DNA from: Bin87 sp034423115
GTDB taxonomy: Bacteria > Chloroflexota > Dehalococcoidia > Lucifugimonadales > UBA3495
Direction: 5' to 3'
NCBI GenBank assembly: GCA_034423115.1
Contig: DAOUJD010000057.1
Location: forward strand, 1 to 64,000
DNA: 64,000 nt
A program made the translations under genes and the position numbers. This document shows, piece by piece, positions 32,504 through 40,909 of the stretch. Every line of letters begins with the position of its first letter. The stretch's first letter is position 1. The notes beneath the pieces are model-generated. The model was given only the letters and a program-made list of their open reading frames with translations. It was not told the origin of the DNA and did no database searches.

Positions 32504-32648
32504 CAGGGCCTTTCCAAAGTTGATCCGTCATTCCCGCGGAAGGGGGAACCCAGGCGGTCATTGTGTTCAGATTGTTCTGGATTCCGGCTTTCGCCGGAAT
32601 GACGGTTTGGGGTGAAAGGACGCTAGCCGGGACTTTGAAAAGGCCCTG
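32504..32648. mobile_element. Second MITE with the same ends, intergenic
   Basis: 145 bp bounded by CAGGGCCTTTCCAAAGT (32504-32520, identical to the left end at 7476) and ACTTTGAAAAGGCCCTG (32632-32648). Flanks CGGTGTCCG (32495-32503) and CGGTGAACG (32649-32657) match at 7 of 9 positions, an eroded target duplication. The interior is unrelated to the first copy and holds CCGTCATTCC/GGAATGACGG arms (32525-32534, 32596-32605) and the ATTCCGGC-TTTC-GCCGGAAT palindrome (32581-32600). It separates the divergent DUF59 and deacylase genes. Confidence 0.88.
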
Positions 32649-32711
32649 CGGTGAACGGCGACGCCAATGTATGATGATCGCGATCAACTTAGAGCGCTCT
32701 GGAGATTGGAC

Positions 32712-34274
32712 ATGGTTGACATTTTGTTTGCCAACGGAAACGTGATTGACGGCACCGGAACCGCTTCGTTTCGGGGGAGCGTTGCGGTTACGGGAGACAC
32801 TGTGCAGGTCATCGTTGGCGATGCTTCGTCGGTAGGCGCCGGGCGCGTGATCGACGCCAGCCGATATGTCATCTGTCCGGGTTTCATCGACATGCATTCC
32901 CACTCCGACCTGAAACTGCTGACCGAGCCGAATCACGAAGCGAAGGTTCGGCAGGGGGTTACTACCGAGGGTCTGGGCATGGATGGTCTGTCCTATGCGC
33001 CGACTACGCCGCGCGCGCTGGAGCAACTGCTGGCGTACCTGGCGGCCGTGAACGGGACTCCGCCAGACGGCGTGCGTTGGAGCAGCGTCGCGGATTTCCT
33101 GGCGCTGTTCGACGGCAATTCCGCCTGCAACGTGTTCCATTTCGTTCCCCACGCCGCGATCAGGGTCGCCGTGATGGGATGGTCGTCGCGCTTGCCCACC
33201 GATACCGAGTTAGCGCAGATGCAGGACCTGACTCGCCAGGGCATGCGGGACGGCGCTTTCGGATTTACCACCGGGCTGACCTATGCTCCGGGTGCCTACA
33301 GCAACACAGACGAATTGGCTGCCATCGCGTCCGTTGCCGCCGAGGAGGGCGGATTCTACTGCACCCACGCGCGCTACACGCTGGGAGATCGGCTCCTGGA
33401 CCCGTTCCGGGAAGCGGTGGAAATCGGGCGACGGTCGGGCGCGCCGGTGCATATTTCGCACTATCACAGCCCGGTGGCCGGCTTGGGGGAGCAGATGACG
33501 GGGCTCGTGGACGACGCCCGCAACCGGGATCAGGACGTGACCTACGACCAATATCCCTACCCGGCCGCCAGCACCATCCTGCACTCCCTCCTACCCTATT
33601 GGGTACATGCCGGCGGGCCCCAGGCGCTGCTGACCCGCATCGCAGACCCCCAGGTGCGGGAGTTGATGGTCCAGGCGGTGGAACCCCAATGGGGCGGGCA
33701 GACCCTGGACAACTACATCTTTGCCCACATCGCCTCCGACAAGAACAAGGAATGGGAAGGGCGCTCGCTGGAGGAACTGGCCCTGCACCGGGGCGGGCGC
33801 ATGGTCGATGCGGTGTGCGATTTGTTGCTGGAGGAGGACCTGCAAGTAGCGTTCGTCGCACGCACGGGCAACGTGGAGAACATCCGCGAAATCGCATCCC
33901 ATCCGGCGCAGATGATCGGCACTGACGCCATCCTGACCGGCGGGCGGCCCAACCCGCGAACCTACGGCACGTACCCTTATGTTCTGGCGCAGTTCGTGCG
34001 GGGCGAGGGTCTTTTCTCACTGGAGGAAGCCATCCGCAAAATGACCGGAGCGCCGGCCGGACGGTTGGGGTTGTCCGATCGTGGTGTGATTCGCGACGGC
34101 GCCAAGGCTGACCTGGTGCTGTTCGACCCGCAGACGGTGGACACTCCAGCTACGTTTGACGATCCGGTGCAGTTTCCGGTTGGCATCGATTATGTGGCGG
34201 TCAACGGGACGTTAGTTATTGACAACGGGGAGCATACCGGGGCGCGGCCGGGGCGGGCGTTGCGGAGTCAATAG
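32712..34274 (+). CDS. N-acyl-D-amino-acid deacylase-like amidohydrolase
   Basis: 520 residues from the ATG at 32712 (GGAG eight bases upstream). Zinc-dependent amidohydrolase: N-terminal DILFANGNVIDGTGTASF, first metal site FIDMHSHSD, then GFTTGLTYAPGAYSNTDELAAIASV and HISHYHSPVAGLG, and the late Asp in IGTDAILTGG. The closing GLSDRGVIRDGAKADLVLFDP is typical. Members remove acyl groups from D-amino acids or hydrolyse related cyclic amides. The second MITE lies directly upstream and may carry or disrupt its promoter. Confidence 0.88.
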   Translation: MVDILFANGNVIDGTGTASFRGSVAVTGDTVQVIVGDASSVGAGRVIDASRYVICPGFIDMHSHSDLKLLTEPNHEAKVRQGVTTEGLGMDGLSYAPTTPRALEQLLAYLAAVNGTPPDGVRWSSVADFLALFDGNSACNVFHFVPHAAIRVAVMGWSSRLPTDTELAQMQDLTRQGMRDGAFGFTTGLTYAPGAYSNTDELAAIASVAAEEGGFYCTHARYTLGDRLLDPFREAVEIGRRSGAPVHISHYHSPVAGLGEQMTGLVDDARNRDQDVTYDQYPYPAASTILHSLLPYWVHAGGPQALLTRIADPQVRELMVQAVEPQWGGQTLDNYIFAHIASDKNKEWEGRSLEELALHRGGRMVDAVCDLLLEEDLQVAFVARTGNVENIREIASHPAQMIGTDAILTGGRPNPRTYGTYPYVLAQFVRGEGLFSLEEAIRKMTGAPAGRLGLSDRGVIRDGAKADLVLFDPQTVDTPATFDDPVQFPVGIDYVAVNGTLVIDNGEHTGARPGRALRSQ

Positions 34275-34281
34275 CACAGAG

Positions 34282-34923
34282 TTAACGACTGTCCGCTGCA
34301 AGATGTGCTGGTAAACCCGGATTCGGGCGCTGTGGCTTGCCTCGGTTCAAATTTTCGTATTTCTCCCGGTATGCCAGTCGAATCTTTTCTTCAGCCGCCT
34401 GAACCAGCGTTGACCAAGCGCGCTGATAAACGCGCTCTGCGGCCTGAACATCCAAGTACAAATTGTTGTCATACCGCCATTCGCTAAATTCGTCGCTTTG
34501 CTCGCGCGTCCGGTCCAAATATTCGGTCAAGCGGTCATGGAATATTTTTGCCCGGTGCCTCTTGCCGCCCAATAGCGGTCGCTGTGTTCTCCAGTCTGAC
34601 TGGTTTTGGCGCTCGATGGCTGCCAGAGTCCTTTGACGTTGTGCCCAATCCTCCCACTCGGCCGCTCGGATCCAATTCTCTGCGTCCTCGTATCCCATCT
34701 GTTCCCAATCGACGTCGACAATCTGCATCCATTCGATCTCTTGTTGACTGATGCTCCGCAACGCTTCCTCTATTTCAACATCGTCAAGTCTGACGATGTT
34801 GCGCTCATATTTTTCCACCATTGTTTGAATCGTTTCTCTGCACACTTGAGATATGTTGACCTGCGACCTCAATGGTTCAAACCGCCCCAGAAGCTCGTCA
34901 GGAATGTTTACTCCGATGCGCAA
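34282..34923 (-). CDS. Protein with ribbon-helix-helix-like N-terminus, unknown
   Basis: 213 residues from a TTG at 34923, chosen because AGGAGG lies seven bases upstream; the open frame extends to 34941. The first 40 residues (LRIGVNIPDELLGRFEPLRSQVNISQVCRETI) fit the ribbon-helix-helix DNA-binding fold. The rest is helical and rich in W, E, R and Q (EWMQIVDVDWEQMGYEDAENWIRAAEWEDWAQRQR), without known relatives. Upstream is a 16-bp perfect palindrome, a likely self-operator. Possibly an antitoxin- or plasmid-type regulator acquired horizontally; no toxin lies next to it. Confidence 0.7.
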   Translation of the reverse strand: MRIGVNIPDELLGRFEPLRSQVNISQVCRETIQTMVEKYERNIVRLDDVEIEEALRSISQQEIEWMQIVDVDWEQMGYEDAENWIRAAEWEDWAQRQRTLAAIERQNQSDWRTQRPLLGGKRHRAKIFHDRLTEYLDRTREQSDEFSEWRYDNNLYLDVQAAERVYQRAWSTLVQAAEEKIRLAYREKYENLNRGKPQRPNPGLPAHLAADSR

Positions 34924-34947
34924 GGTGTGGCCTCCTTCCAATGAATT

Positions 34948-34986
34948 GCGTATGTCGTATGCTGTATATTAGCATACGACATACGC
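34948..34986. promoter_or_regulatory. Operator-like 16-bp perfect inverted repeat
   Basis: GCGTATGTCGTATGCT (34948-34963), seven-base AT-rich spacer, then AGCATACGACATACGC (34971-34986). Each arm is itself a tandem pair of CATACG half-sites, giving four half-sites, the layout used by ribbon-helix-helix repressors. It ends 24 bases upstream of the TTG start of such a gene. Confidence 0.8.
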
Positions 34987-35018
34987 ATTGCACAGTCAAC
35001 CGTCCAAATAGAACTCGG

Positions 35019-35047
35019 TTGCCCCTCCTATTCCCATAGGGCATAAT
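35019..35047 (+). promoter_or_regulatory. Promoter of acyl-CoA dehydrogenase pair
   Basis: TTGCCC at 35019-35024, 17-base spacer, CATAAT at 35042-35047; 56 bases upstream of the ATG at 35104. Confidence 0.5.
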
Positions 35048-35103
35048 TGCGGCCTGAATTCACGCAGGCATCATGCCGGCTGGGGCCGGCCGCGAGGCAC
35101 ATC

Positions 35104-36336
35104 ATGGACTTTGAACCCCGTTATACCGCCGAGCAGGAAGCGTTCCGCACCGAGGTGCAGGAGTGGCTTCGCGACAACATTCCGTCCGGCATCGAGCATC
35201 CCGCCGACTCGATAGACCTTACCTACGAGCAGTACCAGCTTCGGCGCGATCTGGGGCGTAAGCTGGGGGAGAAAGGTTGGCTGTGGCCGACAGCCCCTGA
35301 AGAATACGGCGGTGGCGGTTTGACCGTCGACCACTCCGTGGTACTGGAAGAGGAGATTGACGGTTACAACCTGTCGCTCCCGCCCTATTACGACTCCGGC
35401 GGACGGTTAGGGGGTAACTCCATCCTGGTGTGGGGCTCCGAAGAGCAGAAGCAGGAATTCTTGCCCAAGATTTTCAAGGGCGAAATCCGCACGTGGCAGT
35501 TGCTGACCGAGCCCGAAGCCGGTTCTGATTTGGCCAACGCCAAGACATCCGCCCGGCGCGACGGGGATGACTACGTCATCAACGGTCAGAAGGTGTACGT
35601 GGGCAGCGCCCACGGCTCCGATTACATGTGGACCATCACCTGCACTGATCCGGAAGGCGACCGCCACCAGAACCTGAGCTGGTTCATGGTCCCGTCCGAC
35701 CTTCCCGGAATCAGCGTGTTTCCCATGGATTTGCTCTCTTCGGCGGGCGAGTCGGGCGCGGGTTCCGGCGTCAAGAACATCGTCTATTTCGACAACGTCC
35801 GGGTTCCCGCCCGCAACCTCATCGGCGGGGAGAACGAAGGCTGGAAAGTTGCCACGACGCACCTGGAGCTCGAACACGGAACGGGCGGGCGAATTGGCCG
35901 TAACTGGATCGTCGACCGCATCTTTGAGTACTGCACTACCAACAACCGGCGCGGCGAAGCCCTCAGCAAGGACCCGGATGTGCGCGAGCGGTTGATCGAC
36001 ATCTACATCGACGCAGAGATCGGGCGACTGTTCCAACTGCGGAATTATTGGATGCGTCACAGCGGCGCACACATCACCTACGAAGGCCCGCAGGCGTCGT
36101 ACTTCCGCAAGATGTCCGGCCTGCGCATCGCCACCGGCATCCTGGACATCCTGGGCCCGGCTGCATTGACCAAAGATTCGCAGTGGGGAGCCGGAGAAGG
36201 CCACATAGAGGCGCACCAGCGGGCGGCAATCATCGCCCTGCATCCGGGCGGTACCACTGACATCCAGAAGGTCATCATGTCCCGGCGGATCGGTATCGGC
36301 CGGCAGCAACGGGAACGGGCCGGTGCCTTGGCCTGA
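35104..36336 (+). CDS. Acyl-CoA dehydrogenase family protein
   Basis: 410 residues from the ATG at 35104 (GAGG upstream); the frame continues upstream without homology. FAD-dependent acyl-CoA dehydrogenase: YTAEQEAFRTEVQEWLRDN, then GWLWPTAPEEYGGGGLTVDHSVVLEEE, WQLLTEPEAGSDLANAKTSARRDGDDYVINGQKVYVG and EHGTGGRIGRNWIVDRIFEY. The loop with the usual catalytic Glu is not obvious. It pairs with the next gene (52-base gap), so the two may form a heteromer, as seen for FadE-type pairs that oxidise bulky or steroid-like acyl-CoAs. Confidence 0.9.
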   Translation: MDFEPRYTAEQEAFRTEVQEWLRDNIPSGIEHPADSIDLTYEQYQLRRDLGRKLGEKGWLWPTAPEEYGGGGLTVDHSVVLEEEIDGYNLSLPPYYDSGGRLGGNSILVWGSEEQKQEFLPKIFKGEIRTWQLLTEPEAGSDLANAKTSARRDGDDYVINGQKVYVGSAHGSDYMWTITCTDPEGDRHQNLSWFMVPSDLPGISVFPMDLLSSAGESGAGSGVKNIVYFDNVRVPARNLIGGENEGWKVATTHLELEHGTGGRIGRNWIVDRIFEYCTTNNRRGEALSKDPDVRERLIDIYIDAEIGRLFQLRNYWMRHSGAHITYEGPQASYFRKMSGLRIATGILDILGPAALTKDSQWGAGEGHIEAHQRAAIIALHPGGTTDIQKVIMSRRIGIGRQQRERAGALA

Positions 36337-36388
36337 CGACATCCGGCACTTTAACGTCCAGAGGTAACCGCGCAGGAGCTAACATTCG

Positions 36389-37531
36389 ATGGATTTGTCC
36401 CTTACGGAAGAACAGGAAATGCTGAAGGCGGCGGTGCGCCGCTTCGTGGACACCGAATACCCCAAGGAAACATTGCTCGAACTCTCCGCCACCGGCCAGA
36501 GCGCTCCGTCGGAGCCGTGGTCCAAACTGGCGTCCACCGGCTGGCTGGGTATCATCATACCCACCGAGTACGGGGGAGAAGGTGGTTCGTTCACCGACGC
36601 TGGGGTGCTATTCGAGGAGTTGGGCCGCGGCCCGGTTCCGGGACCGCACCTGAGCAGCGCGGCGCTGGGAGCCCTTGCGATTTTGGAAGCTGGAACGGAA
36701 GAGCAGAAACGGTCACTGCTACCCGACATCGCCGCCGGCCGACGGACGGTCGCTCTGGCGATCACGGAAGCCGACTACCAGTGGGACGAGTCAGACGTGC
36801 AGGCCATAGCGGCAGCCGACGGCGATGGATTCCGGATCTCAGGCACCAAGGTTTACGTGTACGACGCGGCGGCGGCCACCGACCTGATCTGCGCCGTACG
36901 CACCGAGAATCGCCAACACGTGGGACTGGTGGTTGTGCCTGCCGACGCTCCAGGGGTCTCGGTCCGCAAGCTGGAGGGTTTCGCCTGGAACTTGGCGGAG
37001 GTCCGTCTGGACGGGGTGCAGGTCGGTCAGTCGGCAGTGCTTTCGGGACGCGCCATGCCGGGTTCCAGCCCGTTTTCGGGCGGTTGGCTGGCGTTGGAGC
37101 AGGCGGTGGCCGCCGCTATTCCGCTGTTGTGCGCGTACCAGGTTGGTGGTTCGCAGCAGGTGTACGAGATGTCGGTGGATTACAGCCGCACGCGGATCCA
37201 GTTCGGCACACCCATTGGGAGATTTCAAAGGGTCCAGGACCACATAATCAACCTGGTCAACGAGTTGGATTCGGCGCGGTGGACGACGTACGAAGCACTG
37301 TGGAAGCTGGACTCCGAACGCGAGGCCGCCGACAGCATCCACCTGGCCAAGACCGTGAGCAGCGCCGCCTACTACAACGCGTGCAACCACGCGCACGAGG
37401 TGCATGCGGGCGTGGGCAGCACGACCGAATACGGTCTGACTCTGCACACCACGGCTTCGCGGACTTTGTACCAGTTCCTGGGTGATCCGAAGTTCCACCG
37501 GCGACGGCTGGCGGACGCACTGGGCCTGTAA
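36389..37531 (+). CDS. Acyl-CoA dehydrogenase family protein (second of pair)
   Basis: 380 residues. MDLSLTEEQEMLKAAVRRFVDTEYPKE, then GWLGIIIPTEYGGEGGSFTDAGVLFEELG, VALAITEADYQW and FSGGWLALEQAVAAAIPLLCAYQVGG, with the terminal ACNHAHEVHAGVGSTTEYGL. It lacks the TEPxAGSD motif of its neighbour (reads ITEADYQWDESD), consistent with an unequal heteromeric pair in which one subunit has lost part of the site. AGGAG lies upstream. A palindrome follows the stop. Confidence 0.88.
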   Translation: MDLSLTEEQEMLKAAVRRFVDTEYPKETLLELSATGQSAPSEPWSKLASTGWLGIIIPTEYGGEGGSFTDAGVLFEELGRGPVPGPHLSSAALGALAILEAGTEEQKRSLLPDIAAGRRTVALAITEADYQWDESDVQAIAAADGDGFRISGTKVYVYDAAAATDLICAVRTENRQHVGLVVVPADAPGVSVRKLEGFAWNLAEVRLDGVQVGQSAVLSGRAMPGSSPFSGGWLALEQAVAAAIPLLCAYQVGGSQQVYEMSVDYSRTRIQFGTPIGRFQRVQDHIINLVNELDSARWTTYEALWKLDSEREAADSIHLAKTVSSAAYYNACNHAHEVHAGVGSTTEYGLTLHTTASRTLYQFLGDPKFHRRRLADALGL

Positions 37532-37559
37532 TGGCGGGCGGCGAAAACCCCTAAAACCT

Positions 37560-37582
37560 GGGGCGGGTCAGAAACCCGCCCC
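37560..37582. repeat. GGGGCGGGT palindrome
   Basis: GGGGCGGGT (37560-37568), loop CAGAA, ACCCGCCCC (37574-37582), perfect 9-bp arms. It lies between convergent genes ending at 37531 and 37589, where it can act as a two-way terminator. Same family as 2082, 53143 and 57680. Confidence 0.75.
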
Positions 37583-37588
37583 TATCGC

Positions 37589-38287
37589 TTAAATCTGGCC
37601 CATGTCCTTTACGGCTTCCTGCACTTCCTTTTGGAGCGCCTGGAACACCTCGCTCACGCTGCCCCGGGCGTCGATGGTGGTGAACTCGTGCTCCTTGGCC
37701 AAGCTTCTGAATTCGTCCAGCAACGCGCTCTGGTAGCGAATGAAGTTATCGTGCAGATCCGGCCCCCTGAGGAAATCCTCGCCCGATTCCCAATGGTCCA
37801 ACTGCCGCACCGCCAGCACTCGTGGGAGCAGCTGTTCAACGTCCACGTCCAGGTAAAGGACACGGTCGGGAATCGCGGCGAATTCAAACACGTCGTTCAG
37901 CCAACGAGCCGGCACTCCACGCACGCGGGCTCGAGCGATGATGGAGAAGATATAACGGTCGACCAGCGCGACCATCCCGGTCCGCAGTGCTGGGACAATG
38001 CTTTTTTCGAGCCGGTCCCAGAAGTCCGTCGCGTAAAACAGGTTCAGGGTCAACGCGTCGAGCGTGTTGCCACGCATGGCCCGGTTGATGCCCGATGCGG
38101 CAAGCTCAGAACGCCGGAACCCGGTAACGGTGACCGCGTATCCTTCAGCCTCCAGCCACTCTTGCAACATCGCGATTTGCGTCGACCGACCGACGCCGTC
38201 CGTGCCCTCCAGCACGATCAATCGGCCGGGGGTCTCCTCGCCGCTTACGTTGGGCGGAGTGTGGCCGTAAAACCTGATTGTGTCCAT
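37589..38287 (-). CDS. Thymidylate-kinase-like protein with altered Walker A
   Basis: 232 residues. RLIVLEGTDGVGRSTQIAMLQEWLEAEGY is the thymidylate kinase P-loop, but the invariant Lys is Arg34 (CGG codon), which should impair ATP binding. The DRY motif is kept (VALVDRYIFSIIARARVRG), as is the TDFWDRLEKSIVPALRTG segment. It is the last gene of a Ppx/GppA - kinase - kinase run, 45 bases after its paralogue. Perhaps a regulatory or substrate-shifted partner. It is not the housekeeping Tmk on this evidence. Confidence 0.82.
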   Translation of the reverse strand: MDTIRFYGHTPPNVSGEETPGRLIVLEGTDGVGRSTQIAMLQEWLEAEGYAVTVTGFRRSELAASGINRAMRGNTLDALTLNLFYATDFWDRLEKSIVPALRTGMVALVDRYIFSIIARARVRGVPARWLNDVFEFAAIPDRVLYLDVDVEQLLPRVLAVRQLDHWESGEDFLRGPDLHDNFIRYQSALLDEFRSLAKEHEFTTIDARGSVSEVFQALQKEVQEAVKDMGQI

Positions 38288-38332
38288 CTCATCGCTCCGA
38301 TCAGGGATTCGCCAATGGCAAGGAAGACTGGG

Positions 38333-39157
38333 CTACAGATCAGATACTTCCGTCTCGGTGGGCCGTCGTCGCATGGGCGGAGTGATATAACGGCCGGTCA
38401 ATCCAGCCTTGCCCAAGGCTTCCGGTACGCTTTGATTGCCGCCCGACATGGCATCCTTGATCAGCGGCTCGACGTACTGCCGCACCAACTGCTGCTGGAC
38501 CGCTATCGGCTGGGTGGCGTCGATGACAGTCATGCCGAATTCCTCGGTCATGGCGTCGTACTCATCCAGCAACCTACCCTGGAATATCCGGAACGACTCT
38601 TCCCGGTCGTTGGAAAAGCCCATGTCCTGGCCGGATTCGTAATATCCAAGCTCCTCGCGGCCACTGTTGATGCGTTGGATCGACACATCTAAGGGTGTTC
38701 GGAAGTACAACGCCAAAGAGGGCTGCACGGCGAACGAGTAGATACGTCGCAGCCAGTCGCGGTCAACGCCGCGCGCGGAGTCCCTAGCGAAAGCGGTGTA
38801 CACGTAACGGTCCGCCAACACGATCGCGCCGGCGCGCAGAGCGGGCAAAATCTGGGCGTGGACGCGATTGGCGAAGTCCGCCGTGTGGATCAGGCTGAAC
38901 GACATGGGCGTCAGCAACTCTTCGACCTTGCCGCGCTTGGTGGTACGGCGGACTATCGGCGATGAGTTCCACTCCGTGAACACCGTTACGAGGTTGCGGC
39001 TGGTCAACCATTTTTGGAGCAGGTCGATCTGAGTGCTCTTCCCGGAACCGTCGATGCCTTCGACGATGATGAGTTTGCCCGGGTAGTGACCGTCATCGGG
39101 GTGCTTCCCGTAGCGCTCACCCATTTTGTAAGCCAAATGCGCTTGTAGTGTGGTCAT
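38333..39157 (-). CDS. Thymidylate-kinase-like protein
   Basis: 274 residues from the ATG at 39157, which overlaps the upstream stop by four bases (ATGA). The canonical P-loop VEGIDGSGKSTQ is intact, with VLADRYVYTAFARDSARGVDRDW following the DRY-type motif. About 60 residues longer than Tmk, with extra sequence at both ends (N-terminal QAHLAYKMGERYGKHPDDGHYPG, C-terminal PMRRRPTETEVSDL). It keeps catalytic residues its downstream paralogue lacks. Tandem nucleotide kinase-like genes coupled to a polyphosphate/ppGpp-type phosphatase suggest a nucleotide-phosphate role, unproven. Confidence 0.82.
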   Translation of the reverse strand: MTTLQAHLAYKMGERYGKHPDDGHYPGKLIIVEGIDGSGKSTQIDLLQKWLTSRNLVTVFTEWNSSPIVRRTTKRGKVEELLTPMSFSLIHTADFANRVHAQILPALRAGAIVLADRYVYTAFARDSARGVDRDWLRRIYSFAVQPSLALYFRTPLDVSIQRINSGREELGYYESGQDMGFSNDREESFRIFQGRLLDEYDAMTEEFGMTVIDATQPIAVQQQLVRQYVEPLIKDAMSGGNQSVPEALGKAGLTGRYITPPMRRRPTETEVSDL

Positions 39158-40785
39158 GATTCGCACCTCACGATGTTGATTTCCTCGCCGAACGCCGCCC
39201 GCCATTGGTCAGGTATGCCCGAGCCGGCCGCATCGGACCATGCCGGAGTGGACACGGTCAAAATACCATGTAGCCGTTCAAATCGCACGGTATTCGCGTC
39301 GACCCCGTAGGGTAAACGATTATCCAACTCCTCTGCTAACTTCAGCGCCACCGCTGCTTGTCGTATGGTTGCCAGATCCTTCCGGCTCAGCAGCCTGGAC
39401 CGACGGAACCTAGTCGGCAATTTATCACGTTCTCCCGCGAGCAATATCGCTGCCACCAGCGTTGATTCCCGGTGTGTGAACCCGGGCAGATCGGTCCGCA
39501 CTATTATACTCGCCGTCCTGTTGAGCCGGTTATAGAAGTCGATGGCGTTGCCAATGTCCAGCAGGAAGGCCGCACACTCTAGCGCTTGACGCATTTCACC
39601 ACCGTCGTCCGGCCAAATCGACTCGGCAAGACCGGCGGCGACCGCCGCGCGTCTCCGGCCGCGCTGTGAGAACCGAGGGACGAATCGCGAGACCAGATCG
39701 GCGAGCGACGCGACCCGGACGGAGTCCAACAGCGGAACCCCCACCGGGCCTTGACTGTCCGACAAATCCGGATGGCGGGCCAAACCTTCTCGCAGCCCTT
39801 GGCCGGATACCAGGATGCCATCAGCGTTGGTGTATTGCGTCAGGGCGTGGGAGATGATTGCGCCGCCAACGATGGAGTGGGCGCGATCGGGATTCATGCC
39901 CTCCATTGAGGCGCGTTCGGCGCGGGAAACCGTCGCCAACTGCCGGGCCTGTGCCGCCAACGACTCCGCATCGATGCGGTACCCGTGTAGTTTTATGATG
40001 GGATATGGCTCCCGCCACCGATCCAGCCGGGACAACAGTCGGACGGAACCCCCGGAACCGATTAAGACGCCTCCGTCGGTTAACCGGGAAATTCCCGCTT
40101 CCGCCAGGGTAGTGCACACGAAGTCATATGCCGCATGGACATGTTCGGTCGTTGGCAAATCGGTCAAGTTGAACTGGTTGGCAATCCGGAGGCTTCCCAG
40201 TGGAAGCGAAACACTAGATTCCATCGTGCGGTTATTGAAACTGACCAATTCCGTGCTGCCGCCGCCAATGTCCGCGAGCAGGCCGTCAGTTACCGGAAGC
40301 CCGTGGATCGCTCCCAGGAAACAGTAAATCGCCTCATCGCCGCCGCGTATGATCCGGAGGGGGATGTCGAACCGCTTCACCGCCGCATCGACTATGGCTG
40401 ACGCATTACCGGATTCACGGAGGGCTGCGGTTCCCACGGCGTGAATGGCCCGGACGCCAAACCCACGGGCGACCATGGCGAAATCCTCGAGCGCGTCCAT
40501 CGTGCTGGCTACGCCGTGTTCGTCCAGCACGCCGTTTTTGCCAACATGGCTCATCAGGTTCAGGTTGACCCTTTGCTGGGCGACGATTTCAATTCCTCCG
40601 CCCGGGTTGACCTGCATGACCACCGCGCGCGCCGAGCCCGATCCCACGTCGATTATGGCTGTGTAGCACTCTTGGCCGTCGCGTTGGTCAGCGACGCCGG
40701 TGTGCAAAGATCCCAAACCGAGTTCCGGCTTTGTTATGTCGTTCCCAAGGATTGGCGACGCGTCGGCATTTGAGATCGTGGTCAT
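39154..40785 (-). CDS. Ppx/GppA-family phosphatase
   Basis: 543 residues. Sugar-kinase/Hsp70-like fold of exopolyphosphatases and pppGpp hydrolases: phosphate-1 IIDVGSGSARAVVMQV (about 44-59), HAVGTAALRES, the catalytic Glu region GGDEAIYCFLG, phosphate-2 LLADIGGGSTEL. The C-terminal part (about 365-500) is helical and HD-like (HRESTLVAAILL). It cleaves terminal phosphates of polyphosphate or pppGpp. First gene of a three-gene run overlapping the kinase-like gene. Confidence 0.9.
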   Translation of the reverse strand: MTTISNADASPILGNDITKPELGLGSLHTGVADQRDGQECYTAIIDVGSGSARAVVMQVNPGGGIEIVAQQRVNLNLMSHVGKNGVLDEHGVASTMDALEDFAMVARGFGVRAIHAVGTAALRESGNASAIVDAAVKRFDIPLRIIRGGDEAIYCFLGAIHGLPVTDGLLADIGGGSTELVSFNNRTMESSVSLPLGSLRIANQFNLTDLPTTEHVHAAYDFVCTTLAEAGISRLTDGGVLIGSGGSVRLLSRLDRWREPYPIIKLHGYRIDAESLAAQARQLATVSRAERASMEGMNPDRAHSIVGGAIISHALTQYTNADGILVSGQGLREGLARHPDLSDSQGPVGVPLLDSVRVASLADLVSRFVPRFSQRGRRRAAVAAGLAESIWPDDGGEMRQALECAAFLLDIGNAIDFYNRLNRTASIIVRTDLPGFTHRESTLVAAILLAGERDKLPTRFRRSRLLSRKDLATIRQAAVALKLAEELDNRLPYGVDANTVRFERLHGILTVSTPAWSDAAGSGIPDQWRAAFGEEINIVRCES

Positions 40786-40856
40786 TCAGTGGTTACTCCT
40801 ACCGTGTGGATGCAACTGGTGGTGCGGCTCAACAATTCAAGCGAGTACAGACGCGA

Positions 40857-40865
40857 TGCTATAAT
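40857..40865 (+). promoter_or_regulatory. Extended -10 (TGCTATAAT) of the SDR gene
   Basis: Perfect TGCTATAAT, 44 bases before the SDR ATG, no clear -35. It lies in the divergent gap with the Ppx gene. Confidence 0.65.
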
Positions 40866-40909
40866 CCGGCGATTCAAGAAAACGAGAGGATTTTTGCAGG
40901 AGGTTTTTC

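Noticed and set aside
37631..38692. 353-codon plus-strand frame opposite the kinase-like genes
   Set aside because: It crosses both minus-strand genes and their gap; the minus-strand frames carry P-loop and DRY motifs and this one has none.
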